Below, one piece after another: positions 25,380-34,365 of a DNA stretch of 60,230 nt. The stretch lies in NCBI GenBank assembly GCA_020354665.1, contig CP070653.1, positions 2,018,951 to 2,079,180 on the forward strand, read 5' to 3'. The stretch comes from Burkholderiales bacterium (GTDB lineage Bacteria; Pseudomonadota; Gammaproteobacteria; Burkholderiales; Burkholderiaceae_C). Numbering within the stretch: position 1 is the first letter of the stretch; the number at the start of each line of letters is the position of its first letter. Below the pieces are notes generated by a model. The model searched no databases and was not told the DNA's origin. It worked only from the letters and a program-made list of their open reading frames with translations. A program made the translations under genes and the position numbers.

Positions 25380-26654
25380 ATGACCGACATTTCCTTCTTC
25401 AACTGGCTGCGCGGCGAGGGTGCCGTTGCCGCACCCGTGGGCGCGCTCGAGGCCTTGCGCGGCGCCGAGCCCGTGCTGGGATTGGCGGTGGTGATGCTGC
25501 TGGCCGTCGTCTCGGCCGATGCCCTGTACCGCTGGGTACGCGTGCCGCGCGCCTGCGGCTGGATGATGGTGGGAGCGCTCGCCGGCCCCCTCGCGCTTGA
25601 CGTCCTTCAGCGGGGCGAGCTCGACCCGTGGAAGCCTCTGCTCGACCTGGCCATCGGCATGCTCGTGTTCGAACTCGGCAGCCGCATCCAGCCCCGGTGG
25701 CTGGTCGACAACAAGTGGTTCGCCCTGGCATGCGTGCTCGACGGTCTGGTCGCCGGCGCGTTCGTCGCACTGGCGCTGGTGTGGCTCGGCGTCACGCCGG
25801 CGTCGGCATTCGTCGCAGGGGCCGTAGCCATGTCCACTTCGCCGGTGATCACGTTGACCACCGTGCACGAATCGCGGCCGCGCGGCCAGGTCACCGAACG
25901 GCTGCTGATGATGAGCGCAGTGAGCAGCATCATGGCAGTGCTGGCGATCAAGCTCGTGCAGCTGGTCGGCGTCGCCGACAGCGCCCACGCGAAAGCGGAC
26001 CTGGCTGGCGCTGCCGCAAGTGCGGCCTACGTGGCATTCGGCTCGTTCCTGCTCGGCGCCGCGATCGGCTGGACGCTCGAGCGTCTGTACCGCGTGGCCA
26101 GCGGCCGCGGCTCGATGACCGTGCTGCAGATCGCGCTGGTCGTGCTGGCCACCTTGCTGGCCGCGCGCTGGACGCTGTCGCCGCTGCTGACGCTGCTGGT
26201 GGCCGGCGTGATCGCGCGCTCGCAGCTCGGCCACCGCCTCACCGTCGAGCCGCAGCTGGGCACGCTGGGGGCATCGTTGACAGTGCTGCTGTTCGTTTGC
26301 ATCGGGCTGCTGTTCAGTTTCGACGGCCTTCGCACCGCCTGGCCTTGGGTATTTGCCATCATCGGTGCCCGGCTGGCGGGCCAGGCACTCGCGGTGGCGG
26401 TGACCGCACGCGCAAGCGGCCTGGGCTGGCGCCAGGGCGCCGCACTGACCCTGGCACTGCAGCCAATGAGCGGCATGCTCGTGCTGCTTGCGGTGAGCAC
26501 GTTCAGCTGGAGTGCGCAGCTGCCGGGCGTCGACCAGGGGCTGCTGCGTGCGCTGCTGGCGGCCACTGCGCTGATGCAGTTCACCGGGCCGCTGTGGGCC
26601 CAGGGTGCGCTGCAGTTCCTGGCTCGTGAAACCGATGGGAGGAGCGCCACGTGA
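25380..26654 (+). CDS. Cation:proton antiporter (CPA2/KefB-like membrane domain)
   Basis: This 424-aa protein has about 11-12 hydrophobic segments. The segment [20 protein letters not shown] resembles the KefB/CPA2 'GLxFxxGLxL' region, and [21 protein letters not shown] resembles the extended TM4 motif of the family where the ion site sits. It ends shortly after the last helix, with no C-terminal KTN/RCK or USP domain, so it is not a full KefB. Its stop overlaps the start of the YbdK-type ligase by 4 bases (GTGA). It is divergent from htpG. Likely a K+ or Na+/H+ exchanger of the inner membrane; the ion is unknown. Confidence 0.85.
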   Translation: MTDISFFNWLRGEGAVAAPVGALEALRGAEPVLGLAVVMLLAVVSADALYRWVRVPRACGWMMVGALAGPLALDVLQRGELDPWKPLLDLAIGMLVFELGSRIQPRWLVDNKWFALACVLDGLVAGAFVALALVWLGVTPASAFVAGAVAMSTSPVITLTTVHESRPRGQVTERLLMMSAVSSIMAVLAIKLVQLVGVADSAHAKADLAGAAASAAYVAFGSFLLGAAIGWTLERLYRVASGRGSMTVLQIALVVLATLLAARWTLSPLLTLLVAGVIARSQLGHRLTVEPQLGTLGASLTVLLFVCIGLLFSFDGLRTAWPWVFAIIGARLAGQALAVAVTARASGLGWRQGAALTLALQPMSGMLVLLAVSTFSWSAQLPGVDQGLLRALLAATALMQFTGPLWAQGALQFLARETDGRSAT

Positions 26655-27832
26655 CCGCTCGCGCGCCGGCTGCTTCGCCGCTGCCAGCACCCGCTGAACC
26701 CACTTCCCCCGCGCGACCGCTGTCGCTGGGCGCGTTCGCCTCGTCGGAGCCCCTGACGGTCGGCGTCGAACTCGAGCTGCAGCTCGTCAGCACGCACGAT
26801 TTCGACCTTGCGCCGCAGGCGCAGGATCTGCTGCGCGAGCTCAGGAACCACACCGGCGCGTGGGACGTGAAACCCGAGATCACGCGCAGCATGATCGAGA
26901 TCGGTACGTCGGTGCAGCGCGAGCACGGTGCGCTGCTGGCCGAACTGCGCGACCTGCGCGGCCAGCTGACCCGCGCCGCGCGCCAGCTCAACATCGCGGT
27001 GGCCGGCGGCGGAACGCACGCGTTCCAGCACTGGAGTGAGCAGCAGATCTATCCCACCGAGCGGTTTCACTACCTGCACGAGCTGTACGGCTACCTGGCC
27101 AAGCAGTTCACGGTGTTCGGCCAGCACGTCCATGTGGGCTGCGAAGACGGCGACCGCGCCTTGTGGCTGCTGCACGCGCTGTCGCGATACGTGCCGCACT
27201 TCATCGCACTGTCGGCTTCGTCACCCTACGTGCAGGGCGTGGACACCGGTTTCGACTCGGCGCGCCTGAACTCGGTGTTCGCCTTTCCGCTCTCGGGCCG
27301 CGCGCCTTTCGTACGCAGCTGGGAGGAATTCAACGCGTTCTTCGAGAAGATGACCGCCACCGGCGTGGTCGAGTCGATGAAGGACTTTTACTGGGACATC
27401 CGACCCAAGCCCGAGTTCGGCACCATCGAACTGCGCGTGTGCGACACGCCGCTTTCGGTCGAGAAGGCCGCCGCGCTGGCCTGCTACCTGCAGGCGCTGT
27501 GCCGCTGGTTGCGCGAGGAGAAGCCGTTCGAGCCGATCGAGGACGATTACCTCGTCTACACCTTCAACCGTTTCCAGGCGTGCCGCTTCGGGCTGGCCGG
27601 CGAAGTCGTCGACCCCAAGAGCAAACAGCGCAGCAAGCTGCGCGACGACATCCTGCGAACGCTCACGCGAATCGGCGAGCACGCGCTCGACCTGCGCGCG
27701 CTGGACGCCTGCAACCTGATCCGCGACAGCCTGTTCGACGGCAACGACGCGAACTGGCTGCGCGCTCAGCGCCGCGTCGGCGTGCCACTGGCCGCCGTGG
27801 TCGAGCAGGCAGTGCTGCGCTGGGCCGGCTGA
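26651..27832 (+). CDS. ybdK: Carboxylate-amine ligase, YbdK (GCS2) family
   Basis: This 393-aa ATP-dependent ligase belongs to the glutamate-cysteine ligase type 2 family. E. coli YbdK has weak gamma-glutamylcysteine ligase activity. Visible markers are [11 protein letters not shown] (36-46, metal-binding Glu residues), [67 protein letters not shown] and a C-terminal ANWLRAQR. The first 30 residues are Pro/Ala-rich and may be a flexible lead. Start GTG 26651 overlaps the antiporter stop, so the two are probably translated together. The real amine and acid substrates are unknown. Confidence 0.9.
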   Translation: MTARAPAASPLPAPAEPTSPARPLSLGAFASSEPLTVGVELELQLVSTHDFDLAPQAQDLLRELRNHTGAWDVKPEITRSMIEIGTSVQREHGALLAELRDLRGQLTRAARQLNIAVAGGGTHAFQHWSEQQIYPTERFHYLHELYGYLAKQFTVFGQHVHVGCEDGDRALWLLHALSRYVPHFIALSASSPYVQGVDTGFDSARLNSVFAFPLSGRAPFVRSWEEFNAFFEKMTATGVVESMKDFYWDIRPKPEFGTIELRVCDTPLSVEKAAALACYLQALCRWLREEKPFEPIEDDYLVYTFNRFQACRFGLAGEVVDPKSKQRSKLRDDILRTLTRIGEHALDLRALDACNLIRDSLFDGNDANWLRAQRRVGVPLAAVVEQAVLRWAG

Positions 27833-27848
27833 ACCGTCGCCGCGACGG

Positions 27849-28538
27849 CTACTTGACGCGCAGCACGCGCATCCCGAACTGCCGGCCGTCCGCACGGTCG
27901 AGCACGCGCACCGTGGCTTGCCGCGGCACGAAGCCTTCGGGCAGCGGCAGGCTGCCGCGCAGGATTTCGAAGGTGTCCACCGCGATCTCCACCGGCTTCA
28001 GGGTGACGGTGGTCTCCGCGCCGCGCCCCGAATTGCCGGTCACCGCAAACTGCATCACGCCGCTGAACGGCTGGCCGCCGCTCTTGGCGCGCGTCAGCAG
28101 CACCTCGTAGACCAATGCGCCGGCGCTGGTGGAAAAGTCCGCTGCACGCACCTCGATGGCACCGCCGCGCGGATCCGGTGGCAAGACCGCCACCAGCGAG
28201 CTGAGCTGCGCGCGCAATCGCTCGATCGTCGTCTTGCTCGCCGCAAGATCGGTCGTCAGGGTGCCCTTTTCCGACAACGCCGCTTTCAGCTGCTCGCTGG
28301 TTGCGGCCAGCTCGCCGGAGAGGCGTTGCCGCTCGCGTTCGGCACGGTCGAACGACTCGCGCAACTGCGCGGAGTCCGCCGCCGACAGCCGCGGCGCGAG
28401 GTAGCGCTCCTGGACGAACACGACGCCGCCCGCGCCGATCGCGATGCCGGCCGAGAGGAGCACCAACCAGCGCGGCGGATGCCAGCTGGACCGCCGGCGC
28501 CCCGACGGACGGAATTCGACGGGTTTGAAGGCTGTCAC
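27849..28538 (-). CDS. Membrane-anchored coiled-coil protein, second DUF6776-like copy
   Basis: This 229-aa protein repeats the layout of the product at 18508-19215: a basic start, one membrane helix (about 23-43, WLVLLSAGIAIGAGGVVFVQ), a coiled coil (LRESFDRAERERQRLSGELA and onward) and a beta-rich C-terminal domain beginning LVYEVLLTRAKSGGQPFSG and ending FGMRVLRVK. I chose GTG 28538 (MTAFKPVEFRPSG), since the frame upstream has a weak TTG only. It converges with ybdK across 16 bases and is 107 bases from the MFS gene. Function unknown; an envelope scaffold role is only a guess. Confidence 0.75.
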   Translation of the reverse strand: MTAFKPVEFRPSGRRRSSWHPPRWLVLLSAGIAIGAGGVVFVQERYLAPRLSAADSAQLRESFDRAERERQRLSGELAATSEQLKAALSEKGTLTTDLAASKTTIERLRAQLSSLVAVLPPDPRGGAIEVRAADFSTSAGALVYEVLLTRAKSGGQPFSGVMQFAVTGNSGRGAETTVTLKPVEIAVDTFEILRGSLPLPEGFVPRQATVRVLDRADGRQFGMRVLRVK

Positions 28539-28645
28539 GTGAGATCGATCGCATTCGTTGTCGAAACCCCAAGGGTACAACCCCCGCTGTCACGAATTGA
28601 AACACCCTTGCCGTTGCCCAACCAGCGCCGACCCGCCCCACTTGT

Positions 28646-30277
28646 TCAGGCGTCGGCAACGAACCGCGAGACCCTGGGCGGATCCTCGCCGATGTGAAAC
28701 GCCATGCGGCGCTCGCGCAGCGAAACATCGGCCGCACTGAAACGCTCGAAGCGCCGCAGGTGTTCGACCCACGATTCGTCGATGAAGTACTCGATGTAGC
28801 GGGCGGGGTCACTGACGTCGTGGAACAGCTCCCACGACAGCGCGCCCAGACGCAGTCGCGCGCGTCGGCTCTCCTCCATCACGGTGCGGAATTCCGCAGC
28901 CCGCGCGGGGTCGATGCGGTATTCGATCGTCACCAGGATCGGCCCGGCGTCGGGGGGCAGCGCGCTCGCGGTCGGCGGTGTGAACGGCCGTGTTGGCGCG
29001 ACATCCTCGTCGGCGCCCGCTTCGAGCTTCAGGCGCGCGCTCAGCGGCAGCAGCACCAGCCCCGTCGTCGCGGCAGCGGCCAGCGCGGTGGAAACGGTGC
29101 TCCAGCTCGCCACCTGTCCCCACACCGCGGCTCCCGCCGCGCTGCCGCCCATCAGCGACATCTGGTAGATCGACATGCCGCGTGCCCGCACCCAGTCCGG
29201 GAGCGCGATCTGCGCCGACAGCGTGAGCGAGTTGGCCACAGCGATCCACGCGGCCCCGGCGACCAGCATGGCGGGCAGCGCGACGGCCAGATGGTTTGCC
29301 AGCGCGACCGTGACCATCGCCAACGCCTGCACGACGCTGCCCCACTGCACCAGCGCATCGCGAGAGAAGTCCGCGCGCAGGCGCGGCAGGAACACCCCGG
29401 CCATCACCGCGCCCAGCCCCATCGCCGAGAGCAGCAGCGTGTAGGTACCGGCATCACCGTTCGGGAGGCGCCGGGCCACCAGCGGGAGCAAGGCGAGCAG
29501 CGCGCTCGACTGCAGGAAGAACAGCGCGATGCGCACCAGCACCGCGCGCAGGCGCGGCGACTGTCGCACGTACTGCACGCCCACGCGCATCGCACCGAGG
29601 AAGCGCTCCCCGGGCAACGCGCTCGGCTTGAACTCGCGCCTCCAGCGCCAGACCAGGAAGGCCGAGGTGAGCGACAGCAGCGCATTCAGAATGAACACCC
29701 AGACCGCGCCCGCGCCGGCGATCAACGCGCCGGCAACGACCGGACCGACGATGCGCGAGGCGTTCATCGATACGCCGTTGAGTGCGAGCGCAGCCGGCAG
29801 CTGCGTGCGCGGCACCACTTCGGCGATGATCGCAGCGAACGTGGGCCAGCGCATCGCCAGTCCGATGCCGTTGGCGAAGGTCAGTGCCAGCAGCAGCGCC
29901 GGCGCCACCCCACCGCGGACCACGACGGCCGCGAGCACCAGTGCGATGCTGGCGATCCACAGCTGCGTGAACATCAGGTAGCGTCGCCGGTCGATGATGT
30001 CTGCGAGCGCTCCGCTCGGCAGGCCGAGCACGAACATCGGCAGTGTTGAGGCGGTCTGCACCAGCGCCACCATCACCGGTGAAGTGGTCAGCGTGGTCAT
30101 CAGCCAGGCGGCTGCGACCTCGTTCATCCACAGGCAGACGTTGGCCATCAGCCACGCCGACCAGAGCATGCGAAACACCGGCTGCGCGAGCGGCGCGAGC
30201 GCGGTGGTGGGCAGCGGCAGGGGCGTGGCGGCCGGATCGTTCACAGTCGAGGACCGGAAGGCACGCGCCGCCGTCAA
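28646..30277 (-). CDS. MFS exporter (PF05977-like) with C-terminal ABM-like domain
   Basis: This 543-aa protein starts with [20 protein letters not shown], the entry helix of the 'transmembrane secretion effector' MFS group related to the enterobactin exporter EntS. Twelve helices follow, with [18 protein letters not shown] as the loop 2-3 motif. After about residue 440, a soluble tail begins [18 protein letters not shown] and ends in [19 protein letters not shown], which looks like an antibiotic-biosynthesis-monooxygenase (alpha+beta barrel) fold. It is the last gene of the four-gene operon divergent from cphA'. TTG 30277 overlaps the upstream stop (TTGA); GTG 30244 (MNDPAATP) is an equal alternative. 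Confidence 0.83.
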   Translation of the reverse strand: MTAARAFRSSTVNDPAATPLPLPTTALAPLAQPVFRMLWSAWLMANVCLWMNEVAAAWLMTTLTTSPVMVALVQTASTLPMFVLGLPSGALADIIDRRRYLMFTQLWIASIALVLAAVVVRGGVAPALLLALTFANGIGLAMRWPTFAAIIAEVVPRTQLPAALALNGVSMNASRIVGPVVAGALIAGAGAVWVFILNALLSLTSAFLVWRWRREFKPSALPGERFLGAMRVGVQYVRQSPRLRAVLVRIALFFLQSSALLALLPLVARRLPNGDAGTYTLLLSAMGLGAVMAGVFLPRLRADFSRDALVQWGSVVQALAMVTVALANHLAVALPAMLVAGAAWIAVANSLTLSAQIALPDWVRARGMSIYQMSLMGGSAAGAAVWGQVASWSTVSTALAAAATTGLVLLPLSARLKLEAGADEDVAPTRPFTPPTASALPPDAGPILVTIEYRIDPARAAEFRTVMEESRRARLRLGALSWELFHDVSDPARYIEYFIDESWVEHLRRFERFSAADVSLRERRMAFHIGEDPPRVSRFVADA

Positions 30278-31398
30278 GCGTGAGGCGGACCCAACAGCTG
30301 CCGGGCAACGTACTCACCGATGGCGATCGACGCGGTGAGTCCAGGCGACTCGATGCCGAACAGGTTCACGAGGCCCTCGACGCCGTGCTGGTCGGGGCCC
30401 TGGATCGTGAAGTCCGCCGCCGGCTCGCCCGGCCCGACGATCTTCGGCCGTACACCCGAATACGCCGGTACGAGCGCGCCCGACGGCAGCCCCGGCCAAT
30501 AACGGCGGATCGCCGCATCGAACCCCTCGGCACGCCGGGCATCGACGTCGTAATCGATCGGCTGGCCCGGCTCGAGCCACTCGGTGTCCGGTCCGAAGCG
30601 CGCCTGGCCGGCCAGGTCAATCGTCAGATGCACGCCGAGTCCCGCTTCGTCGGGAACTGGGTAGACGAGCCGGGTGAACGGCGCGCGGCCTCCCAGCGCG
30701 AAGTAGCTGCCCTTGCAATACCGGGCTTGCGGCACGTGCACGCGGTCGAGCCCATCGATCGATGCCGCCACGGCCGGCGCCTGCAGCCCTGCGCTGTTGA
30801 CGACACGCCGCGCGAGCACGCTCATCGGCTGCTCGCCGCCGACGTCGAGTTCGATGCCGCCGGCGCAGGCGCGGCCGCGCAATAGCGGGCTCTTCAGCGC
30901 GACCATTGCGCCGTGGTCCTGCGCGTCGCCCTGCAGCGCGAGCATCAGGCCGTGGCTGTCGATGATGCCGGTAGACGGTGACAGCAGCGCGGCGACACAG
31001 TGCAGCGCCGGCTCGAGCGCCGTGGCCTGTTGCGCGCTGAGGCGCCGCAGGTCGTCGACACCGTTCGCGCAACCTCTGGCCTCGATCCGGTCGAGCGCAG
31101 CGACCTGGTCGGCATCGGTTGCAACGATCAGCTTGCCGCAGCGTCGATGCGCCACGCGATGCGCGTCGCAATACGCATACAGCGTACCGCGCCCCTGCAC
31201 GCACAGCCTCGCCTTCAGCGAACCGGGCGCGTAGTACAGGCCGGCGTGGATCACCTCGCTGTTGCGCGAACTGGTCTGGCTGCCAATCGCGCCTTGCGCC
31301 TCGAGTACGACCACCTCGTGTCCTCGCACGGCCAACGCGCGTGCCGCGGCCAGCCCAATGACGCCGGCACCGATGACCACACAGTCGATGCGCTCCAC
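30274..31398 (-). CDS. FAD-dependent oxidoreductase (DAO family, LhgO-like)
   Basis: This 374-aa flavoenzyme starts [17 protein letters not shown], with the dinucleotide loop GxGxxG at 10-15 and the Glu of [11 protein letters not shown] binding the ribose. [21 protein letters not shown] is the typical LhgO/glycerol-3-phosphate dehydrogenase-like segment, and [10 protein letters not shown] and [19 protein letters not shown] close the FAD domain. L-2-hydroxyglutarate oxidase is the nearest named relative I recognise; the true substrate here is unknown. GTG 31398 was preferred over TTG 31416, as it follows GGGGG and gives the usual start. It sits between the DUF1854 and MFS genes in the cyanophycin-linked operon. 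Confidence 0.85.
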   Translation of the reverse strand: MERIDCVVIGAGVIGLAAARALAVRGHEVVVLEAQGAIGSQTSSRNSEVIHAGLYYAPGSLKARLCVQGRGTLYAYCDAHRVAHRRCGKLIVATDADQVAALDRIEARGCANGVDDLRRLSAQQATALEPALHCVAALLSPSTGIIDSHGLMLALQGDAQDHGAMVALKSPLLRGRACAGGIELDVGGEQPMSVLARRVVNSAGLQAPAVAASIDGLDRVHVPQARYCKGSYFALGGRAPFTRLVYPVPDEAGLGVHLTIDLAGQARFGPDTEWLEPGQPIDYDVDARRAEGFDAAIRRYWPGLPSGALVPAYSGVRPKIVGPGEPAADFTIQGPDQHGVEGLVNLFGIESPGLTASIAIGEYVARQLLGPPHA

Positions 31399-31412
31399 GC
31401 CACCCCCGCGCG

Positions 31413-31886
31413 TCAAAGGAAGCGTTCGAGCAGCCGCCGCGAGGCGCGGTCGAGCGATGCCAGGTTGCGCACGCGATAGGCCACGCCCTCGCTGCTCGCG
31501 ATCAACAGGCCATCCCCCAGTCGGCGGATGTCTTCCTCGCCCTTGAGCACGAAGCTCGTCGCGCCGCGGTCGGTCTCGACACGCCAGGTGCTGGGCGTGC
31601 CAAAGCTCGAGACGCCCACCAGCCGCACGATCTCGGGCATGAATTCGCGATGCGAGAGTTCGTCCTCGACGAATTGGCGCGACTGTGCCGGCAGCGTGTC
31701 GAGCGTATCGAGCCAGGCCAGTTCGTGGCCCAGGGCATCGACGATCGCGAGCCCGCTGTCCGGCGCCGTGAGCGGGAATGCGCGCACCGGCACGACGCCG
31801 GCGTGCGAGCGTCCGGCCCGGATCAGCACCAGCCGACCGAAGGTGTCGCGGGCAAGCTGGAAATCGACGCCGTCCATCCCGCTCAT
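31413..31886 (-). CDS. DUF1854 protein, cyanophycin-associated
   Basis: This 157-aa protein matches the DUF1854 type found next to cyanophycin genes in betaproteobacteria. Visible features are [70 protein letters not shown] and [18 protein letters not shown]. There is no membrane helix or signal peptide, so it is probably cytoplasmic. Its start overlaps the stop of the ABC gene by 4 bases (ATGA), which implies a partner role for that transporter. The biochemical function is not known. Confidence 0.88.
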   Translation of the reverse strand: MSGMDGVDFQLARDTFGRLVLIRAGRSHAGVVPVRAFPLTAPDSGLAIVDALGHELAWLDTLDTLPAQSRQFVEDELSHREFMPEIVRLVGVSSFGTPSTWRVETDRGATSFVLKGEEDIRRLGDGLLIASSEGVAYRVRNLASLDRASRRLLERFL

Positions 31887-34315
31887 TGCGCCGCCATCCC
31901 GTGCGCCGACGGCACGGGGACCGCCGCCGAGATGCGCGCGCGCTCGATGTCGTTGGCTTCGTCGGCGTCCGCGTCGACGCGCCGGGCCTGCGCCTGGTAG
32001 AGGCGCCAGTACGCGCCCTGCCTCGCGATCAGCTCGTCGTGCGAGCCCACTTCAACCACCTCTCCGCGGTCCATCACCACCAGCCGATCCGCCTTGCGCA
32101 GCGTCGACAGCCGGTGGGCAATCGCAATCGTCGTGCGTCCTTGCACCAGGTTGTCGAGCGCATTCTGGATCTCCTTCTCGGTCTCGGTGTCCACCGCCGA
32201 GGTCGCCTCGTCCAGGATCAGGATGCGCGGATCGATCAACAGCGCCCGCGCGATGCTGATGCGCTGGCGTTCGCCGCCCGACAACCCCTGGCCGCGCTCG
32301 CCGACCAGCGAGTCGTAGGCTTGCGGCAGCCGCAGGATGAACTCGTGTGCATTGGCCGCACGCGCGGCGGCGACGATCTCCTCGCGCGTGGCCTGCGGCT
32401 TGCCGTAGGCGATGTTCTCGGCGATCGTCCCGAAGAAGAGGAACGGCTCCTGCAGCACCAGCCCGATGTGTCGACGGAAATCGGCCACGGCGAAGCGACG
32501 CAGGTCGACGCCGTCGACCAGAATCGCGCCCTCGCTGACGTCGTAGAAGCGGCAGATCAGGTTGACCAGCGTGCTCTTGCCCGACCCGCTGTGGCCGACC
32601 AGGCCGATCATCTCGCCGGCGCGGATCTCGAGATCGAGCCCCCGGATCACCGAGCGGCTGCCGTAGCGAAACCCAATGCCCCGCATCTCGATGTGGCCCT
32701 GTAGCTGCACGATCGGCACCGGCCGTTCCGGCTCGGGCACGGCCGAGACGTGGTCGAGGATATCGAAGATGCGCTTGGCCCCGGCGGCCGCCTTCTGCGT
32801 GACCGAGACGATGCGGCTCATCGAATCGAGCCGGCCATAGAACCGCCCGATGTAGGCGATGAAAGCGGTGAGCACACCCACCGTGATGTCGCCGCCGGCG
32901 ACCAGCCAGATCCCGAACGCCCAGACGACGAGCAGGCCCACCTCGGTCAGCACCGAAACGGTCGGCGAGAACAGGCTCCAGGTCTTGTTGAGCCGGTCGT
33001 TGACCGCGAGGTTGTGGCGATTCGCGGCGCGGAAGCGCTCGGCCTCGCGCTGTTCCTGCGCGAACGCCTTGACGACGCGAATGCCGGGAATCGTGTCGGC
33101 CAGCACGCTCGTCACCTCGCCCCAGACGCGGTCAATCTTCTCGAACCCCGTGCGCAGCCGGTCGCGCACCAGGTGGATCAGCCAGGCGATGAAGGGCAAC
33201 GGCACGAGTGTGACCAGCGCCAGCCAGGGATTGATCGAGAACAGAATCACCGCCGTCATCACGATCATCAGCACGTCGGTCGCGAAGTCCAGCGCGTGCA
33301 GCGACAAGAAGACGCAGATGCGGTCGGTCTCGCTGCCAATGCGCGACATCAGGTCGCCGGTGCGCTTGCCCCCGAAGTAGTCGAGCGACAGCCGCAGCAG
33401 GTGCTCGTAGGTCGTCGTGCGCAGGTCGGCGCCGATGCGCTCGGACACCAGCGCGAGCAGCCAGGTTCGCGCCCACCCCAGCCCCCACCCCAGCAGCGCG
33501 GCACCGAGCAGGCCAGCCAGCAGGGCGACGACCAGCGTGGTCTCGATGCGCTGGCCGTTCTGGAACGGGATCAGCACGCGATCCATCAGCGGGATCGTCA
33601 GGTACGGCGGCACCAGCGTGGCACCGGTCGACGCCAGTGTCAGCGCGAAGCCGGCGATCAACGGTTTGCGGTAGGGGCGGGCGAACCGCCAGAGCCGAAG
33701 CAGCACCCAGGTCGAAGGCGGCGCCAGCAGCTCGCGATGGCAGAGCGGGCATTCCTCGCTGTCCGTCGGCAGCGGCGCCCCGCAGGTCGGACACAGCGCC
33801 GCGTCGTCGGCGGCGGCGGGCATGCCAGAGGTACGCGCCGCCTGCTCGCGCTCGAACTCCCGCACGAAGCGAAGCACCGCCGGGTGGTGCGCAAGCGTGT
33901 AACGCCACAAGCCCTGGCGGCCGGCATCGTCGAGCAGCTCGAGGCTGCCGACGCCGGCGTGGTCGTGGTGCTGCAACGCCAGCCGCGGCGAGAGCGGCCA
34001 GGCCCGTGCGCCTTGGTCGCCCGCCGGCGCGGCGATCAGGCGCCGCTCGGTCAGCACCAGCCACCCGCCTGCGAACCGCATCAGGTTGGCGTCGAGGTCA
34101 ACCTCGACCATCCCGAGCACGTTTTCATCGGGCTCGAGCAGCGATTGAACAGCCCCTCGTGCATCCGGGAGCAGGGCCTCACGGGGGCCGTCGGCGTGGG
34201 CAGATCGATCGGAGCGCATGCGCGGGTGTACCGCCATCGCGTGCCGGACCCGATCCGAGCCGAAACGCGCCAGCAGGCTGCGGATTCTCGCCGATGCCGC
34301 CGCGACCGGCGACAC
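31883..34315 (-). CDS. ABC exporter-like protein, cyanophycin-associated, with PH-like and zinc-ribbon N-terminus
   Basis: This 810-aa fused permease/ATPase has, in order, a PH-like strand region (about 60-160, [14 protein letters not shown]), a zinc ribbon with Cys175, Cys178, Cys189 and Cys192 (CPTCGAP and CPLCHRE), a six-helix exporter domain (about 210-510), and an ATPase with Walker A GHSGSGKS (574-581), signature [16 protein letters not shown] and Walker [13 protein letters not shown]. It belongs to the ABC group found beside cphA genes. The substrate is unknown. The start is uncertain: GTG 34315 leaves only 50 bases to cphA'; ATG 34237 or 34219 would leave room for a divergent promoter. 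Confidence 0.88.
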   Translation of the reverse strand: MSPVAAASARIRSLLARFGSDRVRHAMAVHPRMRSDRSAHADGPREALLPDARGAVQSLLEPDENVLGMVEVDLDANLMRFAGGWLVLTERRLIAAPAGDQGARAWPLSPRLALQHHDHAGVGSLELLDDAGRQGLWRYTLAHHPAVLRFVREFEREQAARTSGMPAAADDAALCPTCGAPLPTDSEECPLCHRELLAPPSTWVLLRLWRFARPYRKPLIAGFALTLASTGATLVPPYLTIPLMDRVLIPFQNGQRIETTLVVALLAGLLGAALLGWGLGWARTWLLALVSERIGADLRTTTYEHLLRLSLDYFGGKRTGDLMSRIGSETDRICVFLSLHALDFATDVLMIVMTAVILFSINPWLALVTLVPLPFIAWLIHLVRDRLRTGFEKIDRVWGEVTSVLADTIPGIRVVKAFAQEQREAERFRAANRHNLAVNDRLNKTWSLFSPTVSVLTEVGLLVVWAFGIWLVAGGDITVGVLTAFIAYIGRFYGRLDSMSRIVSVTQKAAAGAKRIFDILDHVSAVPEPERPVPIVQLQGHIEMRGIGFRYGSRSVIRGLDLEIRAGEMIGLVGHSGSGKSTLVNLICRFYDVSEGAILVDGVDLRRFAVADFRRHIGLVLQEPFLFFGTIAENIAYGKPQATREEIVAAARAANAHEFILRLPQAYDSLVGERGQGLSGGERQRISIARALLIDPRILILDEATSAVDTETEKEIQNALDNLVQGRTTIAIAHRLSTLRKADRLVVMDRGEVVEVGSHDELIARQGAYWRLYQAQARRVDADADEANDIERARISAAVPVPSAHGMAAQ

Positions 34316-34365
34316 CCCGGCGTCCGACGCACAATCGCTGAGATCGAACCCGCGAAACGTCTTGC

